Below, piece after piece: positions 10,001-18,752 of a stretch of DNA of 57,322 bases (the first letter of the stretch is position 1; each line of letters opens with the position of its first letter). The stretch is from Candidatus Uhrbacteria bacterium. Lineage in GTDB: Bacteria > Patescibacteriota > Patescibacteriia > JACQRZ01. Location of the stretch: positions 1 through 57,322 of the forward strand of contig JACPMJ010000007.1 in the NCBI GenBank assembly GCA_016186045.1, read 5' to 3'. The notes beneath the pieces are model-generated. The model saw nothing but the letters and a program-made list of their open reading frames with translations, made no database searches and had not been told where the DNA came from. The position numbers were made by a program, and so were the translations under genes.

Positions 10001-10147
10001 TTCAAGCATATCCCTCTCTTTTTGCGCCAAATCAAATTTCTCGCTTATCCGTTCAAAGAGCTCGGCATATTCTTCGGATTCCAAGCATGCCACCACATAT
10101 GGCGGAAGCGTTTGGATAAGCCGATTTATTTTATTCATGTCCAGCAT
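7085..10147 (-). CDS. Large Pro-rich/coiled-coil protein of the T4SS-like locus, unknown function
   Basis: 1020-aa ORF; Pro-rich centre and a long KAEEEQKREAEQ-type charged coiled coil; sits between the VirB6-like and PrgI genes. Confidence 0.75.
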   Translation of the reverse strand: MLDMNKINRLIQTLPPYVVACLESEEYAELFERISEKFDLAQKERDMLEDIVMDVLLKDVVLGDIPRHVKKIFGFSAEKTEELAQDIMGEFVAPFPHYFMDSREILQAFGVDEGVYIGKSILLKALMRFANEQMREHIRNIHALPLDQRRMQFHYIIEKNFIDYLSADDTGKRAFNDLAVDLFLNVKGYSAEFLRALYENKQTIGEGAHIERDGKTYSSYTVEWLKDFISFSDGDPSTLHIAQYLAQNKNARRLQEQDREILRHILEVYRTARLFPESLAHIPQEQWVIIPYGEEGSSYDEEESPSPDDRPPSAPLSPFRQDVQAQDTAREQEGAGAASAAPLPLDREEYASSFSLPESILAVPELPAPSQSLHSLAPLVVEARDAFFQTPPTIHEISAADIMIEEQLRPSPFSGKNYEELAHEVLSMSGIVITDPAFHARLQKAVVTRLRNIRTAIEIRERLSESVKTGGFGLDVKTAHAIVRNANMATDLISQGVINIKEVSAPSTSIKKDVQEIKELVRREFTPQPKKFGRSRPVASHGVPKLPFLPLVLPQFPEMSAMRNIPISMKKPVPPHPPKPSLIPPQYVSPKEFAPPPMTFAQKEKETVHVSPGFLEEKVHMALPPLVVKQTYFAIPLKLDTLPFRKALKAVPTFFAKKLSIQQTAKEAGTEGAVVSHKQPHSFFGAVDMPHIQHAGLPELAIEEVDGVPMIVEKQKGTYLTAPSTQAAQISVQKDDEEQRARKYAEEEQRKREEEKKKEEEIARKAMEEQQKKQKAEQAAREQAEKEKARKAEEEQKREAEQTQKARAEEGTWKVVEEQQKKQEEEQVKNIEQPVQEKTDSVSLLIPAQTQKPEPESISAPQTLQELSTGVMPHGQPASGGLFSNIFHIPVSVKSAPPQPGKVSFSDVRRSPRLVDTIEELKILTLKDFRRLSEDPLNAASRIYDKIQAMERESFTKKLTAIAAWRENEINMLYVQIGQTALIKGKSITSVIDQLKAEEKPYLTEQEFDAVLELNERIRM

Positions 10148-10153
10148 ATGCGC

Positions 10154-13100
10154 TTATGATTTCTTTGAATTTTCTTTTTTGTTTATCAAATTACCTTGAG
10201 CTTGGGTAAGAGATCCTAATTGCTCAATTTTTTCTCCTTCACTCAACGCGGTATTCTTCAAAATTCCCGCTTGTTGTTGGTTGAGGGTTTTTAATTTCTT
10301 GTCAGTATTATCGCTCACACCGGATGGTTTCGCGTCTGCCGTTTGTTTTGATTCTCCTTTTGGCGAGTCTGCTGAAGATTTTACGGATGCACCTCCGCCG
10401 GATGATCCGCCAACACTGCCACCTCCGCCACCCCTGCCTGATGGCCCACTACTCACAGCTCGAGCGCCACCGGACGTCTCCTCGCCTCCGCCGGAAAGCC
10501 CACCCAATTCTCGCGCGATTTTTTGTCTTTCTCTGTCAATGGCTCTGGTCTCCTCTGTCCGCTTGTGCGGATCTTGGATAGCTGTCGCCTCCTTGTATAC
10601 TCTATCAAGATCACTCATTTGAGATTGAAGCTCTTGCGTACGCGCTTCTTTTTCTACTTGAGCGTTTTGCGCCTGTCGTTCCGGTCGCCGCTGTGCCTCG
10701 CGCTCCTGAAGCTGTTTCTCAAGACCTTGTATTTCTTTTTGAACATCTTGGAGGCTTCTTCCCCCTGCGTTTTTCTCGCCACGCATCATCGCATCCTTCA
10801 TACTGTTCAGCCGAGAAATCCGTACACCCAACGGCAAATTTTTCGTATCCTCACCCTGCGGAGGAGGCTGTTGGCCCGTATCTTGCATCGTTACTTCTAT
10901 GGTTTCTTTTTGTGCACCTTTGTCACCGGTACCAAACCTGCGATCATCAGATAATTTCTGTTTTTCTTCTTGGATACGCGCTTTCAAATCTTCTATGGTA
11001 TGCCCTTTTGCTTTTTCCTGATCAGTCAAATTCTTTGCGGTTGCTCCCAATGTTACCTTGCGAAGCTCATATCCTTCAGCATTCGGATCCAAACCAAGAA
11101 GCGCCGCCTCCGCCTGTTTGCGCCCTTTTTGAATTCGTTTCTGGTCTTCCTGTTCCTTTGTAAGGTCATTTTCCATTCGTGAAATTTTTCCTGCGTGCGA
11201 TGGCTGGGCAGGCTGAGGCGATAGTTTTGCGGCATGTGCCTCCATTTCCTTGCCAATTTCTTCTTTCACTTCCTTTTCGTTCTTTTCCTTCGCCGGTGGT
11301 GACTCTGGTTTTTGCGCAACTCCACCTCCCATGGGAGTAAGTGTCCTAAAGGGCTTTTGATCAGTCGGCCTCCCTCCGCCAAGCGTCTCCTCCGCCATAC
11401 TCTTGAGATCCTCAAGCTCACTCTTTTCTTTTACCGGCGGTGGCTCTGGTTTTTTAAATAATTCATGCAGTCCTTTTGACTTATCCCACTCCTCCTTTGC
11501 GCCTTTAGCTAGAGAGGTATCTCCTATGGCTTCCCCCGCTTTTTTCGCAAGAACTCCTATATCAGTTGCTTTGTTAATCTCTCCAAATTTTTTCTTTCCT
11601 CCTTCTATCGCTTTGTCAGCTTTGACTGCGGCGGTTCCTACTCCCACCATCACACGGTTTCCAGTAGCCTGTGCTCCTCTTGATAGAGCTCCCTTAGCAG
11701 CAGAAAATGCTTCTCCCGGATTTTTGTATACTGATCCAACCTTTGTTGCCGTAGCCTGAGCTCCGGCTGTAAATTTGCCTCCCACGGTCCGTGCGGCTCC
11801 AAGAGCGGCTTGCATTCCTGTGCTCGCCTTCTCTTTTGCGGCTCCACCTAATTTTCCTAAACCCTCCGCGCCAGCCTTGCCAAGCGCGGGAACATCTGTC
11901 TTTGCCATGGTACCAGCCAGCCGCACAGCGCCCTTTCCGGCTGACTTCAATGCTCCAATACCCGCCCGCCCAGCGGCTCCGGCAATTCCCGGAACTGCTT
12001 TCGCACTGCCTTTTGCAAAACTGCCAATCGCGGCTCCTGCCTTTCCTGCGCCTGTTGCGCCGGCTCGCGCAGCAGCTGCTATACCTGCAGGAGCCGACTT
12101 CGCGAGCTGGACCGCCCCGGCGCCAACCTTTTTCGCGCCTGCTGCACCGGCTTTTGCTCCGGCACCAGCAAGCTTAAATGGCATTGCCGCCGTGCCTGCT
12201 CCTATACTTTTCATTTTATTCATAGCACCTGCGGCTATGCCACCACCTACACTTGAGAGCTCCTGTGCCGCAACAAGGCTTGCCAATAGCATGACAATAC
12301 CCAGGATAAACCCCGCAATGCCCGGCGCAGTGCCGGCTATGGACGTTCCCACAGAAAGCGCTCCTGATTTAGGATCTTTGGAATCTGGCCACTCCTGGTC
12401 CCCAAGCTCCCGATGAATCTGGACATCTGACGCGTCTTTTTTACCCTCAGCCGCATTTTGCGTCACCGCCAGAGAAATCCAAAGAAAAAATGCCAATACC
12501 GGACCCAAAATAACATAATTTGCAAAATTCTTCCACCACCTTCCTGAAAGCTGTTGCGCCATATCTATGGGAACCGCGGAAAGAAAAAACGCAAACGGCG
12601 AAAGCGTCACCAAAAACCAAATCGCAACAATGCGGATAATAAGCTGGATTGCGATAACCGCGAGCACTACCAACGCAATAAAAGAATAAATAAGCCCGAA
12701 AATCAAAGAGATAAAAATAGTGTTATAATTAACGTCACTACCTTCGGTCATCTTCAAGACATTTTGCACGCCAAGCATCGCCATGAAATTTCCCGGGCCT
12801 GCGGCAGAAAACGCACCTACGAACGTCATCATCACCACTTGCGCGAAATCTATGAGTAATCCACAGATGGTACGAGAAAAATTGATGAGAATCGCCATGA
12901 GAATAAGCTTGGGAAGTGTCCGTGAATAATGGTATTTTTCCTGCTGTAAAATGGTGCCTGCCGCAATAGCCAAAAGCACAAGCACAAAAAACATATTGCA
13001 GATATCCCGCACAATACCCCAGCCTTTTGCAACGGCAGTGGAAAAAATAAAGTCATTATAGCTGGCAACTGCTATAATGATATATATGAGAATGGTAATG

Positions 13101-13300
13101 CACTTGCCGACCAATCCAAGAATCAAATTGACCAAATATCCAAATCCTTGTGCGAGTTTTTCTCCAACAGTGCCGATAGCAGTACCCTGGGCATACGCAT
13201 GTTCGGCAAATCCAAATACGCCAATGCCGACTCCCATACAAATGAGCAATAAAAAAAGCACTGCTCTTTTCTTGCGCGCAATTCGTTCACATAGTGCCAT
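10154..13300 (-). CDS. VirB6/TrbL-like multi-pass membrane protein with Ala/Gly-rich and charged C-terminal regions
   Basis: 1048-aa ORF; signal peptide followed by several TM helices (FGYLVNLILGLVGKCITILIYIIIAVASYNDFIF...), then a low-complexity C terminus; T4SS context. Confidence 0.8.
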   Translation of the reverse strand: MALCERIARKKRAVLFLLLICMGVGIGVFGFAEHAYAQGTAIGTVGEKLAQGFGYLVNLILGLVGKCITILIYIIIAVASYNDFIFSTAVAKGWGIVRDICNMFFVLVLLAIAAGTILQQEKYHYSRTLPKLILMAILINFSRTICGLLIDFAQVVMMTFVGAFSAAGPGNFMAMLGVQNVLKMTEGSDVNYNTIFISLIFGLIYSFIALVVLAVIAIQLIIRIVAIWFLVTLSPFAFFLSAVPIDMAQQLSGRWWKNFANYVILGPVLAFFLWISLAVTQNAAEGKKDASDVQIHRELGDQEWPDSKDPKSGALSVGTSIAGTAPGIAGFILGIVMLLASLVAAQELSSVGGGIAAGAMNKMKSIGAGTAAMPFKLAGAGAKAGAAGAKKVGAGAVQLAKSAPAGIAAAARAGATGAGKAGAAIGSFAKGSAKAVPGIAGAAGRAGIGALKSAGKGAVRLAGTMAKTDVPALGKAGAEGLGKLGGAAKEKASTGMQAALGAARTVGGKFTAGAQATATKVGSVYKNPGEAFSAAKGALSRGAQATGNRVMVGVGTAAVKADKAIEGGKKKFGEINKATDIGVLAKKAGEAIGDTSLAKGAKEEWDKSKGLHELFKKPEPPPVKEKSELEDLKSMAEETLGGGRPTDQKPFRTLTPMGGGVAQKPESPPAKEKNEKEVKEEIGKEMEAHAAKLSPQPAQPSHAGKISRMENDLTKEQEDQKRIQKGRKQAEAALLGLDPNAEGYELRKVTLGATAKNLTDQEKAKGHTIEDLKARIQEEKQKLSDDRRFGTGDKGAQKETIEVTMQDTGQQPPPQGEDTKNLPLGVRISRLNSMKDAMMRGEKNAGGRSLQDVQKEIQGLEKQLQEREAQRRPERQAQNAQVEKEARTQELQSQMSDLDRVYKEATAIQDPHKRTEETRAIDRERQKIARELGGLSGGGEETSGGARAVSSGPSGRGGGGGSVGGSSGGGASVKSSADSPKGESKQTADAKPSGVSDNTDKKLKTLNQQQAGILKNTALSEGEKIEQLGSLTQAQGNLINKKENSKKS

Positions 13301-13360
13301 ACTTTTCTTCTGCTTTCTTAATATATATAGTATATCACAGTATCAAAAATCAGCGCAGTG

Positions 13361-13395
13361 AATAAAAAAAGACAGAAAACTCTTTTTCTGTCTGG
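13361..13395 (-). terminator. Hairpin A, copy a
   Basis: gacagaaaactctttttctgtc; on the minus strand the stem is followed by a T-run; sits after the 13462 gene stop and before the VirB6-like gene. Confidence 0.75.
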
Positions 13396-13461
13396 TTGAT
13401 GTCATTCCTCGGTACGCCATCCGTCAGCTGGCGAATGACTCGAGGATCGGCATTTTTGCCG

Positions 13462-15075
13462 CTATGGGCCGATGAGCGCCTCCTCGCTCACACGGTACAG
13501 CAGATGGCTGTTTGGAGTCCCGGCAAGTATGCCGCCATCATCTGTCAGGAGAAGGTAGAACTTCCGCTCTGACGCAGAGTACACCACGTACTCTATTTTC
13601 CATGCCTGGCCGCAACGTCCCCATTCGCTACAACTGAAACTTACATTCTGATGGTCCGAGTCCGCGAAGTACTGGAGAATCTTATTGCTACTACCGGTCT
13701 GGCGCCAATCTTTGAGATTGTACTGCCAGCGAGCAATGCTCAGATTCTGCATGAAATAGTTGTCGTCGCATACGGATATGGTCCACGGACCGTCGAACAT
13801 GGTCTCGCGACACGCTGAATTTGCGGTATTCCACGAGAAATACCATAGTGCGGTATTAGTTGCTGCCATGCGGGAGTGGAGGAGGTCATACAAGAATCCC
13901 GGCGTGGCGAAGTATTCCGGAATGGCGATGGATGTTTCTCCCGAGGGAATGGTCCCCGCGCGAATCTGCATGGTTTGCGCGGTGGTGTCCCAGCCTTCCA
14001 AGAGCTTTTTCTCCGGATATGTACTCCAGGCATTGAAAAAGTATCTTGGGCCGTTACTGTATCTCTTGCTGTAATCAACGGGGGCGTACTTTATGCAAGA
14101 GCCATACTGGTGAATATACAGGTATTCATAGCCTGGTTCGACGAATTCGAATGACTCCCCGCTATCCGCGATTTTGAACACGCCGGCATGGAGACTGCCA
14201 CTTGATCTGCACATGCGATCATTATCTGAAAATCCAAAGCCATCCATGTAGGTCCAATAGAACGCTGAGATATTGAACCGTATTTCGCCCGTCTGGGAAT
14301 AGGCGATACCGTCTATTCTTGTTTTACCAAGATACGGATTACTGCCTATATAGTACCCCTTATCGCCGGGATACAGAGGTATGTACGGCCCCGCCCCTTT
14401 GATCTCCGTGAGTCTTTCCAAGCCGGGAACGCCGTTTACTTGCGTAAACAACGGTGGCGGAGTGGGCGTGGGTGTAGGTGTTGGAGCGGGCGTAGGCGTG
14501 GGTGTGGGTATGGGTGTGGGTGTTGGAGCGGGTGTAGGAGTTTTACTTGCTATCAACCGCATGGTGACGTTGATAGCCTTATTCTCCATTACCTCCACAG
14601 ACTGGCTCGCCTGTGCCACTACTCTAGTGACATCGTCTTCCGCCCTAACAAGTAGAATAATGGGGCCTACTGGCAGAAATTCACGCGGGGATTTGGGCAG
14701 CGTGACAGAACTTGTCGCAGCATTTTCCACATCACCTGCCGGATAAGCAAATGCTTGAGCGATCTCTGTACCATCAAGCTTGAGCGCCATAAACCTGATC
14801 CACATGGTATTAGATGGAATGACCTGAACACCACGACGTGCCGGCCAACGGATGGTCAGTGTCGCGTGCCGTGCCCATTTCGTAGGATCATCCGCGACAA
14901 TTTTGTTCGCTGATGCACTATCGTCGGAATGTACCGGAACGGACGAGACATCCAAAGAGAGCTTATTGGCTACGGATGGGCTAGACGACTCCTTTGTATT
15001 GAGAGGCACTGTGGAACAGGCGATAAGGAAGCTGGCGAAGATCCACATTGAACCGAGTTGTATCCTCTTGTGCAT
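13462..15075 (-). CDS. Lipoprotein with PT-repeat linker and C-terminal SEEAL motif
   Basis: Lipobox FLIACS, TPTPAPTPTPIPTPTP linker, C terminus LLYRVSEEALIGP. Start set at ATGCACAAG behind TAAGGAG (ORF extends to 15096). Confidence 0.75.
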   Translation of the reverse strand: MHKRIQLGSMWIFASFLIACSTVPLNTKESSSPSVANKLSLDVSSVPVHSDDSASANKIVADDPTKWARHATLTIRWPARRGVQVIPSNTMWIRFMALKLDGTEIAQAFAYPAGDVENAATSSVTLPKSPREFLPVGPIILLVRAEDDVTRVVAQASQSVEVMENKAINVTMRLIASKTPTPAPTPTPIPTPTPTPAPTPTPTPTPPPLFTQVNGVPGLERLTEIKGAGPYIPLYPGDKGYYIGSNPYLGKTRIDGIAYSQTGEIRFNISAFYWTYMDGFGFSDNDRMCRSSGSLHAGVFKIADSGESFEFVEPGYEYLYIHQYGSCIKYAPVDYSKRYSNGPRYFFNAWSTYPEKKLLEGWDTTAQTMQIRAGTIPSGETSIAIPEYFATPGFLYDLLHSRMAATNTALWYFSWNTANSACRETMFDGPWTISVCDDNYFMQNLSIARWQYNLKDWRQTGSSNKILQYFADSDHQNVSFSCSEWGRCGQAWKIEYVVYSASERKFYLLLTDDGGILAGTPNSHLLYRVSEEALIGP

Positions 15076-15085
15076 ACTCATCTCC

Positions 15086-15733
15086 TTACTCCACAATCAC
15101 GTTCACTTTTCCACCGGATTTGACAGTCACGGACAGAGAGGATGATGCCTTTCCATCCAATGAAGCTGCGATGATAGCGGCAACGCCTTCTGATTGCGAC
15201 CGCACAACGCCATTCTGCACCGAAGCTATCCCCGGATCTGAAGATGACCATGTTACTGAGGAGTTTGTCGAGGTATCTGACATGGTCACAATCGCATTGA
15301 GCTTGACTTCCACTGGATTCAGTTGCCCGTCTGGATTTTGAGCGCTTACATGAATCGTCGTAGACGACTCAGCTCGTATTTGCACTTTGACGGCATATGA
15401 CGCAGGCGTAGGAGTTGGCGTGGGGATTGGCGTTGATACAGGCGTCGCCGTTTGAACGGGCGTTGTTGACGGAGATGAGGTTTGTCCCGCAGACTGGCTG
15501 GGGCTGGGCGTGATATACACTGAAGCGCTCACGCTTGGCGAAACGCTTGGAGATGAGGAGACGTCTGTATTTGGTGCCGGAGACTGGTCTTGCGAACCTG
15601 TAGGAAGCGGCGATTCTGCTGGCTTTGCAGAAGAGCTCGTTTGTGCAGGATCCGATCCATTGAGTGGGGGTATGAGCGCTACACAGCCCGCAAGGGCTAT
15701 GAACGCCAAGGGAAGCGCAGATATCCGCTTCAT
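15086..15733 (-). CDS. Lipoprotein with PT linker and BIG_2-like bacterial Ig domain
   Basis: Lipobox FIALAGC; VEVKLNAIVTMSDTSTNSSVTWSSSDPGIASVQNGVVRSQSEGVAAIIAAS matches the BIG_2 pattern; RBS AAAGGAGG. Confidence 0.75.
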   Translation of the reverse strand: MKRISALPLAFIALAGCVALIPPLNGSDPAQTSSSAKPAESPLPTGSQDQSPAPNTDVSSSPSVSPSVSASVYITPSPSQSAGQTSSPSTTPVQTATPVSTPIPTPTPTPASYAVKVQIRAESSTTIHVSAQNPDGQLNPVEVKLNAIVTMSDTSTNSSVTWSSSDPGIASVQNGVVRSQSEGVAAIIAASLDGKASSSLSVTVKSGGKVNVIVE

Positions 15734-15795
15734 GGGCTTGTATTCCTCCTTTTCTTTATTTTTTAAGGTACTGCAAAGGGAATTCTACAACACAC

Positions 15796-15820
15796 AAAAA
15801 ACCGTGTCAAGGAGACACGG
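15796..15820 (-). promoter_or_regulatory. Hairpin B, copy 1: terminator of the coiled-coil gene overlapping a promoter for the 15733 lipoprotein
   Basis: Minus strand: CCGTGTCTCCTTGACACGGTTTTTTGTG; TTGACA-17-TAGAAT lies across the hairpin. Confidence 0.7.
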
Positions 15821-15843
15821 CCATCCTTATTTTGTTTGACGAA

Positions 15844-16284
15844 TCAATTCGTCACTAAATTGAGTTTCATTTTGATAAACTGAATTTCCTGTTCCTGTTT
15901 GTCAACTTGCAACTGAATACGTTTCAACCACTCAATGGCAAACGCATGATCTTCTTCAATACGCTTCATGCGAGTCGCAATCTCCTCCAGTATTCCCAAC
16001 ATGTGCCGATAATCAGTTTTCGTCACCATCGTCTCTTCAATACGTGACAACCGCTCTCCATGATCAACGGCGGTTCCAATAAGCGAATCAAGTTTCTTAT
16101 CATGATCGTCGAGACGAGATTCTATCTTGTCAAACCGCGCGTCATGCTCTGCGAACTTCGCATCCATCTTGTCAAACCGCGCGTCATGCTCTGCGAACTT
16201 CGCATCCATCTTATCAAACCGCGCGTCAATCTTACCAAACAGTTGGTCATGATCCTCAAGTTTTTTAAAAATTTTGTCTTCCAT
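15844..16284 (-). CDS. Coiled-coil protein with tandem FDKMDAKFAEHDAR repeats
   Basis: ATG at 16284 (MEDKIFKKLEDHDQLF); promoter TTGACC-16-TATACT lies upstream (and inside the longer ORF call); the 42-bp repeat is visible in DNA. Confidence 0.7.
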   Translation of the reverse strand: MEDKIFKKLEDHDQLFGKIDARFDKMDAKFAEHDARFDKMDAKFAEHDARFDKIESRLDDHDKKLDSLIGTAVDHGERLSRIEETMVTKTDYRHMLGILEEIATRMKRIEEDHAFAIEWLKRIQLQVDKQEQEIQFIKMKLNLVTN

Positions 16285-16360
16285 ATATTCTTCAGTGATA
16301 TATCTCACCCATTCAGTATACTCTCTCAAAAAGGACGGTCAATAGTGGAAAAAATAAAAA

Positions 16361-16384
16361 GACAGAAAAACGCTGTTTTCTGTC
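16361..16384 (-). terminator. Hairpin A, copy b
   Basis: gacagaaaaacgctgttttctgtc, T-run on minus strand. Confidence 0.8.
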
Positions 16385-16454
16385 TGGATTGGTGTCATCC
16401 CAGAATGACAGTTTTTAGACAGTCTGAGGCGGACTCCCTCGCAATGACAATGAC

Positions 16455-17558
16455 TTATGGAACGAGCGCCTCCTCGCTGATGCGGTAAAGTCTATCTCCA
16501 TAAGCCTTTACCGACGTCAATATGTAGAATTTTTTTTCACTCTGTGAGTATACGAAGTGGTAGACGACCGCTGGGCCATAGCTACTGCCGAAAGACTTAA
16601 AGTACTCAACAATATTCTTACCGACCACTTCCTTCTCACCCGTTTCGTGAACGCGGAAAATGGAGGTACGGGGATCGCCAGCTATCCGAACAGATGCACT
16701 TGTCCTACCAATGAAGTAGGCGGTGGTACCGGTAAATGCCGTCCGCTCCCGCACAACGGTCAGCGCACGCTCATTCTCACAGGTCGCATCCACGCATGGA
16801 GCCTTTCCATAGTCTGGCCCGTCATCGTACGTTTTATCATCATCCAAACCAAAGATGTCCGCACTGGCGACATCTGACAGCTTGAGCGAGCCGGTGTTCT
16901 TGGTCCAGACGCTTGTGTTGAAAGAAATTTCTTTCTTCGCGACATCCACGCTCTTCACTACCCACGGTGCTACGGAAACACTTGCGGCTTCCGTGAGTTT
17001 GGAAAAGGCGAAGTCCCGCCTGGGATACTCTCCATAGAAAGTCTTTCCTGAATCCGGTTGTCCTGGGATCACTGTTTTTTTCTGACCCAGTGCGATGTAT
17101 TCAAATTCATCCTTGACACTCGTTTTCTTGAAAATCGCGAAATTTCTAAACTGCACTAGTTCAGTATCGCACGTTGAACATAGAAGCGGAGTGGATCCAT
17201 GAGGAATAATCGTCTGGATGTACATATCTCCGGACGCGGAAAGGGCAAGCCCCTCTTGACCTGGGTTATTTTCTTGTCTCTTGCCAAGATATCCACCAAT
17301 TCCCGATACTCTCTCCAGCCCGGCAACACCCTCTACCGGCACAAAATTTATCTTCAGGATATTATCCGGAAGCGGAGTCGGCACTGGCGTAGGAGTGGGT
17401 GACGGGGTAGGGGTAGGCACCGGGGTCGGAGATTGCGCCACCGTAGGCGCGGAAGTTGCGGTTTGCGCGGTGGTGTCCGCTTTTTGCGTTTGTTGCGGCA
17501 CTGATGCCACACAACCGGCGATGGCGACGAGCGCGAGAGGGAGGCTCTTCTTGAACAT
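16455..17558 (-). CDS. Lipoprotein with PT linker and SEEAL C terminus
   Basis: MFKKSLPLALVAIAGCVASVPQQTQK; C terminus RLYRISEEALVP; paralogue of 21535..22623. Confidence 0.8.
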   Translation of the reverse strand: MFKKSLPLALVAIAGCVASVPQQTQKADTTAQTATSAPTVAQSPTPVPTPTPSPTPTPVPTPLPDNILKINFVPVEGVAGLERVSGIGGYLGKRQENNPGQEGLALSASGDMYIQTIIPHGSTPLLCSTCDTELVQFRNFAIFKKTSVKDEFEYIALGQKKTVIPGQPDSGKTFYGEYPRRDFAFSKLTEAASVSVAPWVVKSVDVAKKEISFNTSVWTKNTGSLKLSDVASADIFGLDDDKTYDDGPDYGKAPCVDATCENERALTVVRERTAFTGTTAYFIGRTSASVRIAGDPRTSIFRVHETGEKEVVGKNIVEYFKSFGSSYGPAVVYHFVYSQSEKKFYILTSVKAYGDRLYRISEEALVP

Positions 17559-17636
17559 GATGGGGTACCCTTTCCTTTCTTTTCTGATGATTGTCATTCC
17601 AGACTCGATCTGGAATCCAGTAATTTATAGCCTTTT

Positions 17637-17706
17637 TGTGAAGGTACGGACTTACAAAAAGAATCCTACACACAAAAAGAGAGGGTGTCAATGGGACACC
17701 CTCTTC
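17637..17706 (-). promoter_or_regulatory. Hairpin B, copy 2, plus conserved downstream 40 bp (promoter of the 17558 lipoprotein)
   Basis: Minus strand: GAGGGTGTCCCATTGACACCCTCTCTTTTTGTGTGTAGGATTC; TTGACA-17-TAGGAT. Confidence 0.7.
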
Positions 17707-18392
17707 AAATGGCGCTCTGCCAAAAATTGAGTTGTGATTTTTAATTTTTTCGGTACGCGCAATTCATGAATGATAGGAGCCACTGTTTGCCAATCATCTT
17801 CTGTAAAATATCGCCAAAGCATACGGGAAATATATCTGCTATAATATTGCCGTTTCTCGGATTCATTGTGCCATGGCCGTTTGCAAAGCAACCCATCCCA
17901 ATTTGTAAGCGCCTCAATATCGCGCGATGTATAGCGTATCATAGTGATACATGTTCAATAAGATATGCAATCTGACGTTCCACACACGCGCGATTTTCTT
18001 CCGCATCGCGAAGAAAAATATGCAGAGGAATGGTAAACGACGTTTTTTTATCTAAAAGTTCTGTTAATAATTTTTCTTCAGTGATAGCACCTAGTCCGAA
18101 TTTTTCTTCCGCAAATTCTTCCAAGTCTTTTAGCAGCCATCCTTGTTGTTTTGTAAGAAACGCAAGATCTATGTAGTCTTTTATCTCGTCACGCGAACAA
18201 AGAGCTGAAGCCTTACTCGCCGCGCTATCCCTCAACCCCGCCGTTCGAATATTTCCAAATAATACAAACTCGTCAATATTTCTATTACCGTCCGCGAAAG
18301 GTATCACAAAACAAGGGATCGCGCTCAAATATACGCACTATCTCCCTCTGTTCGCCGGTTAAATCAATAAACTCTTTTAAATCATGCACCAT
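17688..18392 (-). pseudogene. AbiEii-like nucleotidyltransferase remnant (18392-17939) plus coupled downstream ORF (17942-17688)
   Basis: ATG at 18392 gives MVHDLKEFIDLTGEQREIVRIFERDPLFCDTFRGR*; the C-terminal part (AGLRDSAASKASALCSRDEIKDYIDLAFLTKQQG) is in another frame and the catalytic GG/GS..D.D segment is absent. The next ORF overlaps by ATGA. Confidence 0.6.
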
Positions 18393-18440
18393 ACACATTG
18401 ATTATACCAAACGCATACGCTTCGTCAAAAAAATAAAAAA

Positions 18441-18465
18441 GACAGAAAAAACGCTGTTTTCTGTC
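18441..18465 (-). terminator. Hairpin A, copy c
   Basis: gacagaaaaaacgctgttttctgtc; followed on minus by TTGACG-16-TATAAT. Confidence 0.8.
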
Positions 18466-18701
18466 TGGATTAGTGTCATCTCTTCTTTGTCATTCCAAAT
18501 CCCCGATCGTAGTCGAGGACAGGCCCGATCTGGAATCCAGAATTTTTTATTGATGCCAAGCAAAGCCTCATCGCGAAGTCCTGTCCGGTCAGACTGTCTA
18601 AGATCCTCGGGTCAAGCCCAAGCCTGTCCTCGGATTTGATCCGAGGAATGACATAAAAGGCAGGCTAAGAATGACAGTAATCACACTATTTTACGAGCTT
18701 T

Positions 18702-18750
18702 TTGTGAAGGTACGGACTTTAAAAAGGATTTTACACACAAAAAGAGAGGG
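18702..18750 (-). promoter_or_regulatory. Hairpin B, copy 3: left arm missing, promoter half retained
   Basis: Minus strand: ATGGTATATTGACACCCTCTCTTTTTGTGTGTAAAATCC; TTGACA-17-TAAAAT; the ATPase stop codon TGA lies in the -35. Confidence 0.65.
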
Positions 18751-18752
18751 TG

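Noticed and set aside
11775-12416. Plus-strand 213-aa Ala/Pro-rich ORF
   Set aside because: Antisense to the Ala/Gly-rich C-terminal part of the VirB6-like gene; no RBS or family support.
3297-13300. Calling the locus a complete integrative conjugative element
   Set aside because: No relaxase, coupling protein, integrase or att pair flanking the locus was recognised in the window.
14440-14540. gtgggtgtgggt-type repeats as a CRISPR or microsatellite locus
   Set aside because: They encode the Pro-Thr linker of the lipoproteins (TPTPTP) on the minus strand.
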